Below are positions 7,887 through 18,477 of a stretch of 64,000 nucleotides of DNA, piece after piece. The first letter of the stretch is position 1. Every line of letters begins with the position of its first letter. Both the position numbers and the translations under genes were made by a program. The notes beneath the pieces are model-generated. The model was not told where the DNA came from. It saw only the letters and a list, made by a program, of their open reading frames with translations, and searched no databases. The DNA comes from Prochlorococcus sp. AG-402-O16 (GTDB lineage Bacteria > Cyanobacteriota > Cyanobacteriia > PCC-6307 > Cyanobiaceae), in contig QCIY01000003.1 in NCBI GenBank assembly GCA_003216415.1, positions 62,001-126,000 on the forward strand. The letters run 5' to 3'.

Positions 7887-8999
7887 TTATAAGTGAATCA
7901 TTTGTGAAGGACCTAAAAAAGACTGGTTAAATTTGTTTAGATGTGTCGCACTTATAATACATTGACTATCTTTACCAACAGAATTTAATAACAAATTTTG
8001 TCTAGTTATATCTAGTTCAGCCAAGACGTCATCCAATATAAGTATTGGAGGTACATTAAATGTTTTAGTTAATAAATCTAGTTCAGCCATTTTTAAAGCC
8101 AAGATAAAAGTCCTTTGCTGGCCAGATGAACCATATTTTCTTACCGAAATATTATTAATTAAAAACTCAATATCATCACGATGAGGTCCAAAATTACATT
8201 TACCAGTTAATGCTTCAATTGAACGCTGATTTAATAGTTGTTCTGCAATTTTCTTACTAATCATTTCTTCTTCTTCTTCTTCTGGACTTATATTTTGAAT
8301 CCCAGAAAGATAATTAATACCTATTTTCTCTTTAGATTTACTTAAGTGATTATGCCAATATTCAACATATGGTTTTATTTTTAATAAAGCTCTTCTTCTG
8401 CGCCTAAAAATTCTTGTACTTATTTTTGACATTTGAATATCAAAGCTTTCAACAATGTCTGAAGATTGATTATTTAGATAACCTGCTGAACGCCAAAAAT
8501 GACTTCTTTGTTTTAAAAGCCTATAAAATCTACTTATCAAATCTAAATATACTGGTTCAAGCTGAGATACAATCTTATCAATCCACGTTCTTCGATAACT
8601 GGGTTCACTTCTCACAATATCTATATCATTAGAACAGAAACATACACTCCGAATATAATTCTTTATTTCACTCTGCCTTTTCAAGATTGATTCATTAACA
8701 TATATTCTTTTAGGTCCTTTTCGAAATAAATTTAACTTTAAATCATCTCTAAAATCTATCTGTCCTAAAACTACAGCCATATCACTATCATTTTCTATTA
8801 AGTCTTTATCGCTTAATGCTCTATTAGATTTTAATTGACTTAAAAATTCAACAGCTTCAAGTAAATTTGACTTGCCAATACCGTTACAACCTAGAACAAT
8901 TGCTCTTTGCTCTTTTAAGTCAATTTCAAAACTTTTATGGTTCCGAAAATTTTGAATTTTTAATTTATTTAAAAAAATTTTTTTTGTGCATTCATTCAT
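7887..8999 (-). CDS. recF: DNA replication and repair protein RecF
   Basis: An SMC-like ATPase that helps load RecA at single-strand gaps. Starting from the ATG at 8999 the protein has 370 residues. It has Walker A GCNGIGKS (37-44), the ABC signature SSGQQRTFILALKMAEL and Walker B ILILDDVLAELD near the C-terminus. The open frame extends upstream to 9062, but that start would lie inside the tRNA gene on the other strand, so I use 8999, giving MNECTKKIFLNKLKIQNFR. A run of glutamates (GAA repeat) occurs near 8267-8283. It is unlinked to dnaN or gyrB here. Confidence 0.9.
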   Translation of the reverse strand: MNECTKKIFLNKLKIQNFRNHKSFEIDLKEQRAIVLGCNGIGKSNLLEAVEFLSQLKSNRALSDKDLIENDSDMAVVLGQIDFRDDLKLNLFRKGPKRIYVNESILKRQSEIKNYIRSVCFCSNDIDIVRSEPSYRRTWIDKIVSQLEPVYLDLISRFYRLLKQRSHFWRSAGYLNNQSSDIVESFDIQMSKISTRIFRRRRRALLKIKPYVEYWHNHLSKSKEKIGINYLSGIQNISPEEEEEEMISKKIAEQLLNQRSIEALTGKCNFGPHRDDIEFLINNISVRKYGSSGQQRTFILALKMAELDLLTKTFNVPPILILDDVLAELDITRQNLLLNSVGKDSQCIISATHLNKFNQSFLGPSQMIHL

Positions 9000-9056
9000 T
9001 AAATTAGCTAAATTTAAAATATTTAGATTTTCTTTAAAGAAATTGAAAAAATAAGG

Positions 9057-9130
9057 GGGCATGTAGCTCAGTTGGATAGAGCATCAGATTCCGGTTCTGA
9101 GAGTCGGGGGTTCGAATCCCTCCATGCTCG
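9057..9130 (+). tRNA. tRNA-Arg (anticodon CCG)
   Basis: A 74-base cloverleaf. The acceptor stem GGGCATG pairs with CATGCTC (one G-T pair), with G as discriminator. The anticodon stem TCAGA/TCTGA closes the loop TTCCGGT, so the anticodon is CCG, reading CGG arginine codons. The T-loop TTCGAATC is canonical. CCA is not encoded. It sits between the divergent starts of recF and the next gene's 3' end. Confidence 0.95.
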
Positions 9131-9139
9131 TAAATGATT

Positions 9140-9583
9140 TTAAAGTTTATATCCCATTACTCTTATTCCGTTTGGATCAAGTATAAATCCACTTTCTTCT
9201 AAACTCTTAAATGAAGATACTGGAGCTTGTACAGAAATACTGCATCCTGGCATTTCTCTATTTATTTTCTCGAGAGTTACTTGAAGCAATACAGAATAAA
9301 ACAGTCTCTGATTATTTCCTGTCAATGCGCTTAAATTCCACAAGTTTGCATTCAATCCCCTGTCTGATGTAACCCTTACAAAGCCATATATTTTATTTTT
9401 CGATTCATTTTGTATAGTAAAGAAGAAATTACTTTTCTGAATAGCCTCAGAAAGCAGTTTTATTGGAAATGGCTCACAACCACAATTAACTAAAAGTTTG
9501 TTAACTTCTTTAGCTAAAGGAATCTGAGAAGAGTTAACAAAATAACCTTCAGGTAGAACAAGTTTTTTTGGAAAATATTGCAA
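9140..9583 (-). CDS. conserved protein, possible GNAT acetyltransferase
   Basis: A 147-residue protein I recognise only as a conserved marine-picocyanobacterial hypothetical. The layout, with a beta-rich centre (FFFTIQNESKNKIYGFVRVTSD), a helix (RLFYSVLLQVTLEKINREMPG) and the ending FKSLEESGFILDPNGIRVMGYKL, resembles the GNAT acetyltransferase fold, where LEESGF often marks the last part of the domain. A clear acetyl-CoA loop (Q/RxxGxG/A) is not visible, so activity is doubtful. The only early start is TTG at 9583. It follows ppc after 3 bases and is probably co-transcribed. Confidence 0.55.
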   Translation of the reverse strand: MQYFPKKLVLPEGYFVNSSQIPLAKEVNKLLVNCGCEPFPIKLLSEAIQKSNFFFTIQNESKNKIYGFVRVTSDRGLNANLWNLSALTGNNQRLFYSVLLQVTLEKINREMPGCSISVQAPVSSFKSLEESGFILDPNGIRVMGYKL

Positions 9584-9586
9584 GTC

Positions 9587-12556
9587 TCAACCTGTATTTC
9601 TCATGCCAGCTGCTATACCATTAATAGTTAAAAGTGCGCCTCTTAATAGTTCGCTTCTACTATAAGCTCTTCTAGATTCATCTTTATCAATAAGAAATTC
9701 GCTAATTGGGGGTTGTCTTGTTTGGTCTCTAAGTCTTCTTAAAAGTGAAACCTGCAAAAATCCTAATGGAATAATTGTCTTATTTCTCAAGTTTACTGAT
9801 GATTTCAAGTCTCTATCAGATTCTAAGAGCTTATTTTTACCAGTAATTTGAAGTATTAAAGATTTTGTAAGATTATATTCTTTAGATATGACTTCAAAAA
9901 TAACATCAAAAGACTCTCTATTTTCTTTACTACCAAGAGTGTCAACATAATATTTGGCAACTTCCAAATCTACTTTAGATAGAGTCATTTCTACTTTAGA
10001 TATGAGCATCCTAAAAAACGGCCATCTTTGATGAATAACTCTAAATAATTCAATTTGTTTTGGATCTGAATGCAATTCAGATGATAATGCAGTACCCACT
10101 CCAAACCAACTTGGCAAAAGAAATCTACTTTGTGTCCAACCAAATACCCATGGAATAGCTCTTAAACTTGACAAATCTTTTGCACCTTTCTTTCTTCTCG
10201 CAGGTCGACTAGAAATCTGTAATTTACTAATTTCTTCAATTGGAGTGACCTCTTGAAAAAAATTTAACAGATCAGGATTCTCATGAACCAATTTTCTGTA
10301 GTGAGACCTTGATGTTTCTGCCAACCTAGACATTAATTCATTCCATTCTGGAGTAGCATCAAGCCTATTATTTACTAAACTATTTTGAATAACAGCTGTG
10401 GTAACAGTTTCTAGATTATATAAAGCCAGTTCTGGAAGACTATATTTTGAAGCTAAAACTTCACCTTGTTCTGTTATTTTTATTCGCCCTTTTAAAGTAC
10501 CGCTTGGCTGAGCTAATATCGCCTGATAAGCGGGTCCTCCCCCTCTACCTACAGAGCCGCCTCTTCCATGAAAGAGCCTAAGCAAGAGATTATTGCTACT
10601 TGCAAGATTTTGAAGAGCTATTTGAGCTCTATGAATTTCCCAATTACTAGAAACAAACCCTGAATCTTTATTACTATCAGAATACCCAAGCATTAATTCT
10701 TGCAGAGGTTTAAAAGATTCTCCAACTTTTGGCAATAATGATCTGTAAAAATCCAATTTGAATAACTTTTCCATTACTTCTGGTGCTCTTTTAAGATCTT
10801 CAACAGTTTCAAAAAGAGGAACGACTAATAATTTTGACTTTTGTGAATTTTGATCAAGAAGACCCATTTCTTTGGCCAGTAAAAGAACTTCAAGTAAATC
10901 AGATGCACTATGACTCATTGAAATAACATAAGAATGGCAAATGCGACTTCCAAATTCTTGCTGTAATCTCTTAACCATCTTGAAAACTGAAAAGGTTTCC
11001 TCTGTAGTTTTTGTCCAGTTCACATCAGAGGGGATTAAAGGCCTTTTTGTATTTAATTCATCTATTAGCCATTTAATTTTTTCTTCTTCAGACATTTGGT
11101 CGTATAACACAGTTAAATCGAGATAATTTGTAAGCTCTTGAATAGCGTCACTATGCCTTGTACTTTCTTGACGGATATCTAAACTTGCTAAAGAAAATCC
11201 AAAAATATGAACTTGAGTAAGTAAATTATTTACTGCCTCGCACGTTAAATCTGTACTAATAAGGCTATTTTTAATCAGTTCGAGATCATAGGTAAATTCA
11301 TGCACTGATTTGTAATATAAGTTTTCAACTTTATCTATATTTTTAGTATCCATGTCCCCTTGTAAGTCGGATTTCCATCCACTATCAGATAAAAAATTAT
11401 TCCTTTCTTGCGTTAACCTCAATTTTTCTAGAATATAACTTAATTTCAATCTGTAAGGTTCTGATCTATATCTTGTCGCCCTAGATTCGTATATTTCTGG
11501 GAACTTAACCCTATCCGTTTCCAATGACTCTAATAAAGAAGAACTTACTTGACTCCATTGCATAGATACACTTAACTGATCTCTAAGATTAGAAATTGCA
11601 ATTATATATCTTTCCAACATCAACTGCCTTTGATAGCACGCAGTCCTCCATGTTATATCAGGAGTTACAGATGGATTGCCATCCCTATCTGAGCCAACCC
11701 AAGAACCAAAGTTACAAAAAGATTGAGAGGGCATCTGCACATCTGGATAGTTTTCGGTAAGTGCTTCAGAGATTCTGCCTCTCAATTGAGGCATTGCATT
11801 AAATAAAACTTGCTGAAAATAATGCAAGGCATAATCTACTTCGTCTAAAACTGAAGGTTTAAATTGATGCAATTCATCTGTTCTCCACCAAAGTCTGACC
11901 TCCTCTTTTAATTGAGTTTTTAAAGAATTTTTTTCTTCTATTGTTAAAAATTGCTCAACCTGTATTTTTTTTAACAAATTAGCGACTCTAGTTTGTTTAT
12001 GTCTAATCGTATGTCTTACTATCTCAGTCGGATGAGCAGTAAAAACTAAACGAATATCTATTTCCTGCAATAACGCCTCTAATTTTCCTGGAGGCACATT
12101 CAATTTCCTTAGCCTATAAAATAATTCTCTAAAAGTTACTGGAGCATTTTGTCTAGCTAATGCTGGTGCAAAAGGATCAAGATTATCGGGAGACGTTTGA
12201 ACATTCTTATTGGTAAAGCTTTGAATATATCTATCTTCCTCAACTCTTTGTTCCAAAATGTTCACTAGTTGAAAATATAATGAAAACGCCCTTGCTGCTG
12301 CTATTGATTCTGCCAAATCCATAGAATTGACAATATCAACTATCTCATTTTTAAAAGTTTTTGAACTATTACTATCAATTTGTTTTGAATAACTTAATTC
12401 TTTAAGTTGAATCAATCTCTCTGCTTGATCTTCTGGGCATTCTTCTCTGAGCACAGATTCCCATAAATCCTCTATTAAAAGACGATTTTTATTAAGTGGA
12501 TCATTATTACTTATAAGGTCCACTTTATTATTTTCATTCTTTTGAAAAGATTCCAT
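9587..12556 (-). CDS. ppc: phosphoenolpyruvate carboxylase
   Basis: Carboxylates PEP with bicarbonate to oxaloacetate, the anaplerotic entry to the incomplete cyanobacterial TCA cycle and to aspartate-family amino acids. The 989-residue protein has catalytic His175 in [13 protein letters not shown], the lysine-bearing stretch [11 protein letters not shown] and the glycine-rich loop [14 protein letters not shown]. The C-terminus ends [10 protein letters not shown], the conserved family ending. Like other cyanobacterial forms it lacks the plant N-terminal phosphorylated serine. The start is an ATG at 12556, with a 53-base gap to gshA. Confidence 0.97.
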   Translation of the reverse strand: MESFQKNENNKVDLISNNDPLNKNRLLIEDLWESVLREECPEDQAERLIQLKELSYSKQIDSNSSKTFKNEIVDIVNSMDLAESIAAARAFSLYFQLVNILEQRVEEDRYIQSFTNKNVQTSPDNLDPFAPALARQNAPVTFRELFYRLRKLNVPPGKLEALLQEIDIRLVFTAHPTEIVRHTIRHKQTRVANLLKKIQVEQFLTIEEKNSLKTQLKEEVRLWWRTDELHQFKPSVLDEVDYALHYFQQVLFNAMPQLRGRISEALTENYPDVQMPSQSFCNFGSWVGSDRDGNPSVTPDITWRTACYQRQLMLERYIIAISNLRDQLSVSMQWSQVSSSLLESLETDRVKFPEIYESRATRYRSEPYRLKLSYILEKLRLTQERNNFLSDSGWKSDLQGDMDTKNIDKVENLYYKSVHEFTYDLELIKNSLISTDLTCEAVNNLLTQVHIFGFSLASLDIRQESTRHSDAIQELTNYLDLTVLYDQMSEEEKIKWLIDELNTKRPLIPSDVNWTKTTEETFSVFKMVKRLQQEFGSRICHSYVISMSHSASDLLEVLLLAKEMGLLDQNSQKSKLLVVPLFETVEDLKRAPEVMEKLFKLDFYRSLLPKVGESFKPLQELMLGYSDSNKDSGFVSSNWEIHRAQIALQNLASSNNLLLRLFHGRGGSVGRGGGPAYQAILAQPSGTLKGRIKITEQGEVLASKYSLPELALYNLETVTTAVIQNSLVNNRLDATPEWNELMSRLAETSRSHYRKLVHENPDLLNFFQEVTPIEEISKLQISSRPARRKKGAKDLSSLRAIPWVFGWTQSRFLLPSWFGVGTALSSELHSDPKQIELFRVIHQRWPFFRMLISKVEMTLSKVDLEVAKYYVDTLGSKENRESFDVIFEVISKEYNLTKSLILQITGKNKLLESDRDLKSSVNLRNKTIIPLGFLQVSLLRRLRDQTRQPPISEFLIDKDESRRAYSRSELLRGALLTINGIAAGMRNTG

Positions 12557-12609
12557 ATATTTATTATGTCACAAGTAAAAATGTTCAGTTCAAATGTTTA
12601 TTTAAATAA

Positions 12610-13728
12610 TCAAATACTCACGTCTTCATTCTTGATCATATCATCGATAGTACTTCTCATAATTTGCTCAATAGAAAGACCTTTTTCATATTGATTTATC
12701 CATTTCATAGATTGATTCCCTTCTTCAAGTACTGAATGGATAGGTTGCAAAAGATGTTTCATATTAAATTTTTTGGCAGTAGATGTTAAATCGGATAATA
12801 AGTTTTGAATCCATTCTCTACAAATAATTTTTTTACCATCTTGCCAACGAATTAATTCTGCGTTCAAACTATCTTTAGCAGCATTAATTTCATTCTGATC
12901 GCATATTTCTGATAATTCATCAATAGAAAAAATACTCGCAGTCAAAGGATCTAAAGAATTTATATTTTCAAAAAGATTTAAAATCCTAAGTTCTAGCATG
13001 GCCGTTATTCCTAATAACAAATTAATATCATGGACGAAGTCGCAAATTCTTAATTCCAATCGATCAAGAATTAAAGGCCTTTGGGGACCATTTGGTCGGA
13101 TTGACGACCAAAAATGTCTTATATTTTGCATATTTTTATTAGATATATTTTCCTCGATCCAATCGATATAAGAACTATGATTTACAAAAAAAGGCACTTT
13201 ACTTGGAGTTTTGGGAAACTGAATCCATCTCTGAGAGTGATTTTCCGTAATTTTATTATTTAAAAAAGGAGAGCTAGCACTGATGGATAGATATAAAGCG
13301 GCCTCTGCTCTTATCAGTCTAATAGCAGCAAAAAGCTTATCTAAATCATCTATTCCTATATTTATATGGACACTTGAAGTTGCAATAGAAATTCCATAAT
13401 TATCTTGAATAAATTGATGATAAACATTGTCAATTTCAGATCGTTGAAATTTAGTATCGTGTCTAAAACAAAGTGTAGATGAAGGAATAATTGTTAACCC
13501 TTTATTTTTTAGCCATTTTCTTAAATCTTTTCTTGGAGTTATTAATCTCTCGTATAACAACTTATAGTCAATTTCAGGTTTTGTTATGTATTCAACATTT
13601 CTATTATCCGGCTCTTTTACAAAATTAGAAAATTTTTTCTCAATCTCAGCTGAAATACCAATATGAGAATTAAAAGAGCCTGTGAAAAGTTCCACTTCAA
13701 AACCCTTATAAAGATTAACTTCACTCAT
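12610..13728 (-). CDS. gshA: glutamate-cysteine ligase, cyanobacterial type
   Basis: Makes gamma-glutamylcysteine, the first step of glutathione synthesis. The 372-residue protein matches the cyanobacterial GCL family, not the E. coli GshA type. It begins LYKGFEVELFTG, has SSTLCFRHDTKFQ and the central SSVHINIGIDDLD, and continues with RLELRICDFVHD. It starts exactly one base after the trpE stop, so the two genes are certainly co-transcribed although their pathways differ. The call rests on recognised family patterns and length. Confidence 0.88.
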   Translation of the reverse strand: MSEVNLYKGFEVELFTGSFNSHIGISAEIEKKFSNFVKEPDNRNVEYITKPEIDYKLLYERLITPRKDLRKWLKNKGLTIIPSSTLCFRHDTKFQRSEIDNVYHQFIQDNYGISIATSSVHINIGIDDLDKLFAAIRLIRAEAALYLSISASSPFLNNKITENHSQRWIQFPKTPSKVPFFVNHSSYIDWIEENISNKNMQNIRHFWSSIRPNGPQRPLILDRLELRICDFVHDINLLLGITAMLELRILNLFENINSLDPLTASIFSIDELSEICDQNEINAAKDSLNAELIRWQDGKKIICREWIQNLLSDLTSTAKKFNMKHLLQPIHSVLEEGNQSMKWINQYEKGLSIEQIMRSTIDDMIKNEDVSI

Positions 13729-15249
13729 TTATTTTTCCAAACAGGCTAATGCTTTTAATATCCCCTTGGCTTTATTAATTGTCTCTTGATATTCATTTTC
13801 AGGAGAAGAATCAGCAACTATTCCAGCGCCTGCTTGAACTGAAACACTATATTTTCCATCTTTTGAAGGTTTAACTATCATAGTTCTTATTGTAATTGCC
13901 GTATTTAATGCACCATTAATATCAATAGATCCGTAAACACCAGCATAAGGTCCTCTAGCTTCTTTTTCAAAGTGTTTAATCAATTGCATCGCTCTTATTT
14001 TTGGAGCACCAGTGACTGTTCCAGCTGGAAAACATGCCTTTAACAAATCCCATACATCTGTATTTTTTTTTAAAATTCCCTCGACCTCACTCACTATATG
14101 CATAACATGCGAATATTTTTCAATAACCATTAACTCTTTGACTTCCACAGTACCAATTTCACAAACTCTTCCAAGATCATTTCTTCCAAGATCTATTAGC
14201 ATTACATGCTCTGCTATCTCTTTTGGATCTTTTAATAAATCCTTTTCTAATTCTCGATCTTTTTTAGGATCATTACCTCTAGGTCTTGTACCAGCTATTG
14301 GTCTTAAGCTTGCAACAATCTGACTTTTTTTATTTTTTTCTGCTTTAACCATAACTTCAGGACTAGAACCTATTAAAAACCATGAGCCAAAATCAAAAAA
14401 TGACATATATGGAGATGGATTAACCATCCTTAAACTTCTGTATAAATTAAAGGGATCATTATTAACTTGAGTATGAAATCTTTGACTTATAACTATTTGG
14501 AATACATCTCCTTTTCTTATAAATTCTTTTGCGGAAAGAACTGCATCCTCAAAATCTTTTTTCTCCCAATTACTTTTAATATCTAAATTCAAATTCTCAT
14601 TTTCATTCCAATCTAAAAATTCGTTTTCTTTGAGAGGAATTTTCATCAAATTTCTAGTTTTCTTAATTTTAGAAATTGAGTCTAAATAAACTTCTTCGAT
14701 AGAAGATTCATTTAAAGAAGTTGTATCTGCATATACTACCGCGGTTAAACATCTTTTTATTTGATCAAAAACAACTAACTGATCAAAAAACATCCAAGAA
14801 CCATAAGGCAAATTATTTTCTTCTATTTCATTTATTGGAACACTTGGTTCTATTCGATTAATTAATTCATAACCCCAAGAACCATATAACTGTCCAATTG
14901 ATGGAAATTCATCTAGCATAGATGACTTATATTCCTTTGTCCAAGTTTTTAAAAGATTAAAGGGATCGCCTTTAAATATTTCAGTTTTTCCATCATTCCA
15001 AGTTTTAACAATCTCTTCTCCGTAGCAAACTGCTTCCCAAAGAGGTTTGGTAGCAACAATACTCCATCTACCCAAATTCTCACCACCCTCTACAGACTCA
15101 AGAAAAACACCATGTGTATCTTTTTCGGATAATTTTAACCAAGTCGATAATGGAGTCTCTAAATCTGCTGGCCAAGTTTGAGAAATAGGTATAAAATTTT
15201 TACCTTCTTTGTGAGCCTTGAAGAAACTATCTTTCTGTGAGCTGATCAT
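13729..15249 (-). CDS. trpE: anthranilate synthase component I
   Basis: The chorismate-using subunit of anthranilate synthase, the first committed step of tryptophan synthesis; it works with TrpG, which is not in the window. The 506-residue protein has the N-terminal LESVEGGENLGRWSIVAT region that binds feedback tryptophan. The catalytic stretches are SLRPIAGTRPRG, HVMLIDLGRNDLGRV and GTVTGAPKIRAMQLI. There is no fused glutaminase domain. It is directly upstream of gshA and 59 bases downstream of psaD on the same strand. Confidence 0.95.
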   Translation of the reverse strand: MISSQKDSFFKAHKEGKNFIPISQTWPADLETPLSTWLKLSEKDTHGVFLESVEGGENLGRWSIVATKPLWEAVCYGEEIVKTWNDGKTEIFKGDPFNLLKTWTKEYKSSMLDEFPSIGQLYGSWGYELINRIEPSVPINEIEENNLPYGSWMFFDQLVVFDQIKRCLTAVVYADTTSLNESSIEEVYLDSISKIKKTRNLMKIPLKENEFLDWNENENLNLDIKSNWEKKDFEDAVLSAKEFIRKGDVFQIVISQRFHTQVNNDPFNLYRSLRMVNPSPYMSFFDFGSWFLIGSSPEVMVKAEKNKKSQIVASLRPIAGTRPRGNDPKKDRELEKDLLKDPKEIAEHVMLIDLGRNDLGRVCEIGTVEVKELMVIEKYSHVMHIVSEVEGILKKNTDVWDLLKACFPAGTVTGAPKIRAMQLIKHFEKEARGPYAGVYGSIDINGALNTAITIRTMIVKPSKDGKYSVSVQAGAGIVADSSPENEYQETINKAKGILKALACLEK

Positions 15250-15308
15250 ACTAATAATGTCAACCCAAATTATAATTATTTTTTTCTTTTATATCAACTT
15301 TGAGGAAT

Positions 15309-15731
15309 TTAATCAAAAGTATTCTTAGTTGTAAATTTCAAACCAGCAGGATTAGGATTCTCACCTATTCTCCTAGGATTATGGCCTACTTTTTCTCTTC
15401 CCTCATTAACTTTCTCAGGAAAAACACCATCTTTTGGATGTAAGAATTCAACATCACCACCTGGGAAAATTCTATAGATTTTAAAGTCCTCAATTCTTGG
15501 CTTGAAAGCTCGTAATTGTGTCCCTAGTGCAAGGCATTGTTCTTTTCTAGAAAAATACATTAAATTATCACCTTCATGCATAATAGCGGCACCACCGGTA
15601 GGCAATTCAAATGCTTGTTCTTTTGAACTTTTCCATACAATTGCATATTTTTCTTCGGTTTCTGCAGAGTTTAATAAACCCCCAGTACTTCCTATATGCT
15701 TTGGAAATTGACCAACTAAAGTTTCAGTCAT
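15309..15731 (-). CDS. psaD: photosystem I subunit II
   Basis: The stromal-side PSI subunit that helps dock ferredoxin and stabilises PsaC. The 140-residue protein has the conserved FGGSTGG-like start region reading [10 protein letters not shown], then [34 protein letters not shown] (one continuous conserved block, positions about 29-62). The basic segment [17 protein letters not shown] near the C-terminus is the ferredoxin/PsaC contact region. The upstream gap (15732-15841) should contain its promoter. A TTTACAAA at 15775 resembles half of an RpaB-type HLR1 site, but I cannot find a good second half. Confidence 0.97.
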   Translation of the reverse strand: MTETLVGQFPKHIGSTGGLLNSAETEEKYAIVWKSSKEQAFELPTGGAAIMHEGDNLMYFSRKEQCLALGTQLRAFKPRIEDFKIYRIFPGGDVEFLHPKDGVFPEKVNEGREKVGHNPRRIGENPNPAGLKFTTKNTFD

Positions 15732-15841
15732 CCTAAATTTTAAGTTATTTATAATAAGAAATTAGCATTCATATTTTACAAAATTCAAAATTGATAAGAA
15801 ATTTTCTACATTATTTAATATATATGAAACTTATAGTCAGT

Positions 15842-17206
15842 TCATTTTGAATCTGAAATCGGAAAAAATACTGTCAAACCTGTATCCCGCCTTTTTGTGA
15901 CATGTCCTCCTAAACTAGCTAACAACTTTTGAGTGGCATTTTGACTTAGTTGTAAACTACCTGTTTGAGGATCCCAATTTAAAACAGGACCAATATCAGA
16001 ACTATTATCTTTCTTTAGAATTTCTTTTTGATTACTACCTAATTTTTGTACTTTTAGTTGAAGTTTCAGTTTTTGACCAGCTGGTCTTAATTCTAAAATT
16101 AATGTACTTCCTTCTTTTAATCCCCTAGTATTTTTATCAATTAATCCTCTTAACATTAATTCTAATTTTTCAGAATCACTCAAAATTTGAGGGAGTTGAT
16201 TGGGGATATCGATCTTTAAAGAAATCCCACGTCGATTTAATTGTTTATTCCATGCAGGAGAAAGTTTTTTAAAAATTTCGGCTAAATTTATTTTTGCTAA
16301 GTTATTTAATGAAGGAATTTCATTATTTACTAATTCTGCTGCATTAAAGATTAAACCAAACCTATCAATTTGTTCATTACATTCATTATCTATTTGAATT
16401 AAACGATTTCTCATCGATTCATCCATATTATATTTTTTTAAAGTAGAACTTATTAGAGTTCTTATTGTTGCTAAAGGAGTTCTCACCTCATGAGAAATTG
16501 CACGTAACAATTTAGCTTCAGTGATTTGTCCATTTTTTTCATCGTTTTTTAAAGAATTCTTTATGTTGTGATTTGGTCCCAACTTTGCTAATTTTGTCGA
16601 TAATATTGGCCAAAAAAAATTTTCAAATTGATTATTGATATTAAGGTTACCTAGAGTTTTGATTGCCTTACGAAATTTAACTCCCTCCTCGTAATTCTCT
16701 TGATTTAATTTTGCATTCATTAATTCAATGGTAAGCTTTAAGCTTTCCTCATCACATTTCATGAGTAGGATTTTCTTATCTTTTTCTCCTGTAATTGATA
16801 ATATGCATTGAAAATTTGGGGTAATTATCATCAAAAAAGGTTCATAACCATCTTTTTGACTAAGATTTAAGACTTTATAATTACTAACTAAATCAAAATC
16901 TTTTTTTATCTTATCTGAATTTTTCACTGGTAAAAAACCTGCATTCTCTTTTTGAAAGGATGGGAACCCATCAGGTGCCCAAAGCCATCCATGAAGTTTT
17001 TTGAAAAATTTTTTATCATTAAGAGCTGGCAAAGGAGAGGCAACCCAAATACCTCCTTGTTGGTAATTCTGAGAAAGAAAATCTTTTTGAATAACTTCTA
17101 AAGAGGCCCACCACATCCTTCTTGAGGTGTCATCATCCACATGTATAGTTTGAACTCCTTTAATCAAAAGTTCTTGAATTTTTTTTATTGTTATTTGTGA
17201 TTCCAT
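15842..17206 (-). CDS. divergent sensor histidine kinase
   Basis: A 454-residue protein with a good phosphoacceptor H-box, LLRAISHEVRTPLATIRTL (His239). The ATP-binding domain that should follow is poorly conserved: the N-box region reads LRGLIDKNTRG instead of NLLxNA. No DxGxG G1-box is present, and only a weak G2-like TGSLQLSQNATQKLLASLGGH remains near residue 420. The N-terminal 230 residues show no transmembrane segments and no domain I recognise. The ATG at 17206 overlaps the rodA stop (TGATG), implying translational coupling. It could be a phosphotransfer or pseudokinase partner for an unlinked response regulator. Confidence 0.7.
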   Translation of the reverse strand: MESQITIKKIQELLIKGVQTIHVDDDTSRRMWWASLEVIQKDFLSQNYQQGGIWVASPLPALNDKKFFKKLHGWLWAPDGFPSFQKENAGFLPVKNSDKIKKDFDLVSNYKVLNLSQKDGYEPFLMIITPNFQCILSITGEKDKKILLMKCDEESLKLTIELMNAKLNQENYEEGVKFRKAIKTLGNLNINNQFENFFWPILSTKLAKLGPNHNIKNSLKNDEKNGQITEAKLLRAISHEVRTPLATIRTLISSTLKKYNMDESMRNRLIQIDNECNEQIDRFGLIFNAAELVNNEIPSLNNLAKINLAEIFKKLSPAWNKQLNRRGISLKIDIPNQLPQILSDSEKLELMLRGLIDKNTRGLKEGSTLILELRPAGQKLKLQLKVQKLGSNQKEILKKDNSSDIGPVLNWDPQTGSLQLSQNATQKLLASLGGHVTKRRDTGLTVFFPISDSK

Positions 17207-18474
17207 CAACTCTTTAATGATCTAGAACGTTTTAAAATAGATAAGACAAATCCTACAGAAATAAAATTAATCACCAAAGATGTTCTACCATAGCTCATAA
17301 AAGGAAGAGGGATTCCAGTAACTGGTCCTAATCCAATTGTCATAAATAAGTTAATAACTATTTGAAATAAAAAAGTTGCTGTAATTCCAATTACAATTAA
17401 AGATTCGAAGTCACTTCTAGCAATTTTTGCAATATTAATAAGTTTTTTAATTAAAAAAAAGAACAAAAATAAAACTATTGTGCATCCTATAAAACCCAAC
17501 TCTTCACCTAGAGCACTAAATATAAAATCTGTATGTTGCTCTGGTATAAATTGCAAATTAGTCAACTTTCCGTTTAACAAGCCAGTCCCAAAAAGCCCTC
17601 CAGAACCAATCGCAATTTTACTCTGTATCAAATGATATCCACCATCTAATGGATCTCTATTTGGATCTACAAATGAAACCAATCTAGCTTTTTGATATTC
17701 TTTTAGGCCAAATTCCCATAAAATTGGTGTAATTTTTGCAACCAATAAATGAAAGGAAATAGCAAGACCAGAAAAAATAACTTTCTTTTTCGAAGATCTA
17801 TAAGCAAGATAGCCTATAAATGGAATCCAAAAAATAAGAAAAGTTGGTAAGTTTAAATAAAGTATTGAAGTAACAAGACAAAAGACTAAAATCAAAATCC
17901 ACTCTATGGGCATTTGCGACCAATAGAGCATCACACCTGTCAAAACTAATAAAACCAAAGAGGTGCCTAAGTCAGGTTGAAAAAAAATTAATAACCAAGG
18001 AAAAATAACTACTAATAAAGGCAAGACTAAATCTCTAATTGTTAAAATTATTTTTTTGTCGAGGACAAAAGCCAGAGTTAAAACAGTACTTAATTTAGCT
18101 ACTTCTGAAGGCTGAAAGGAAAAAATTCCCAAGTTTAACCATCTTTGAGCTCCAGAAATTGAGATCCCAAAAAAATGAATTAAAAATAAGGATACTAAAG
18201 TACAAAAATAGAATGGTAACAAGTAATTTCTAAGTCTCTCTAAAGGAATATAAGAAACAAAAAATGCCAAAAAATAACCTAATAGACCAGTTAATATGTG
18301 ACTAGAATAATTTGATGCTAGATTGACTCCCTGAATACTTTTTATTAAAAAACCAGAAATAATAACTAAAAATAGGGGAATTAATAATATTGGAGAAAAT
18401 AAAAATCCACTAATAAATTTATCTTTTTTCTGAAAAAAGCCTCTCTTATTAAATAAAGAAATTCTCTTCAACAT
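17206..18474 (-). CDS. rodA: SEDS glycosyltransferase RodA
   Basis: A polytopic membrane peptidoglycan polymerase of the SEDS family that works with the elongasome (MreBCD, encoded at 58,740-61,082). The 422-residue protein has about ten hydrophobic segments and the family motifs GISISGAQRWLNLG and FQPSEVAKLS. It ends with GIPLPFMSYGRTSL, where FtsW/RodA carry the conserved PFxSYGGS-like signature. Choice of RodA over FtsW is by overall resemblance. It follows mrp after 3 bases and overlaps the sensor kinase start by one base. Confidence 0.9.
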   Translation of the reverse strand: MLKRISLFNKRGFFQKKDKFISGFLFSPILLIPLFLVIISGFLIKSIQGVNLASNYSSHILTGLLGYFLAFFVSYIPLERLRNYLLPFYFCTLVSLFLIHFFGISISGAQRWLNLGIFSFQPSEVAKLSTVLTLAFVLDKKIILTIRDLVLPLLVVIFPWLLIFFQPDLGTSLVLLVLTGVMLYWSQMPIEWILILVFCLVTSILYLNLPTFLIFWIPFIGYLAYRSSKKKVIFSGLAISFHLLVAKITPILWEFGLKEYQKARLVSFVDPNRDPLDGGYHLIQSKIAIGSGGLFGTGLLNGKLTNLQFIPEQHTDFIFSALGEELGFIGCTIVLFLFFFLIKKLINIAKIARSDFESLIVIGITATFLFQIVINLFMTIGLGPVTGIPLPFMSYGRTSLVINFISVGFVLSILKRSRSLKS

Positions 18475-18477
18475 TAA

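Noticed and set aside
9000-9062. Longer start for recF
   Set aside because: This would overlap the tRNA-Arg(CCG) gene; the ATG at 8999 gives a normal RecF N-terminus.
15775-15792. Possible HLR1 (RpaB) site upstream of psaD
   Set aside because: TTTACAAA fits one half-site but the second half matches only 5 of 8 positions, which is common by chance in AT-rich DNA.
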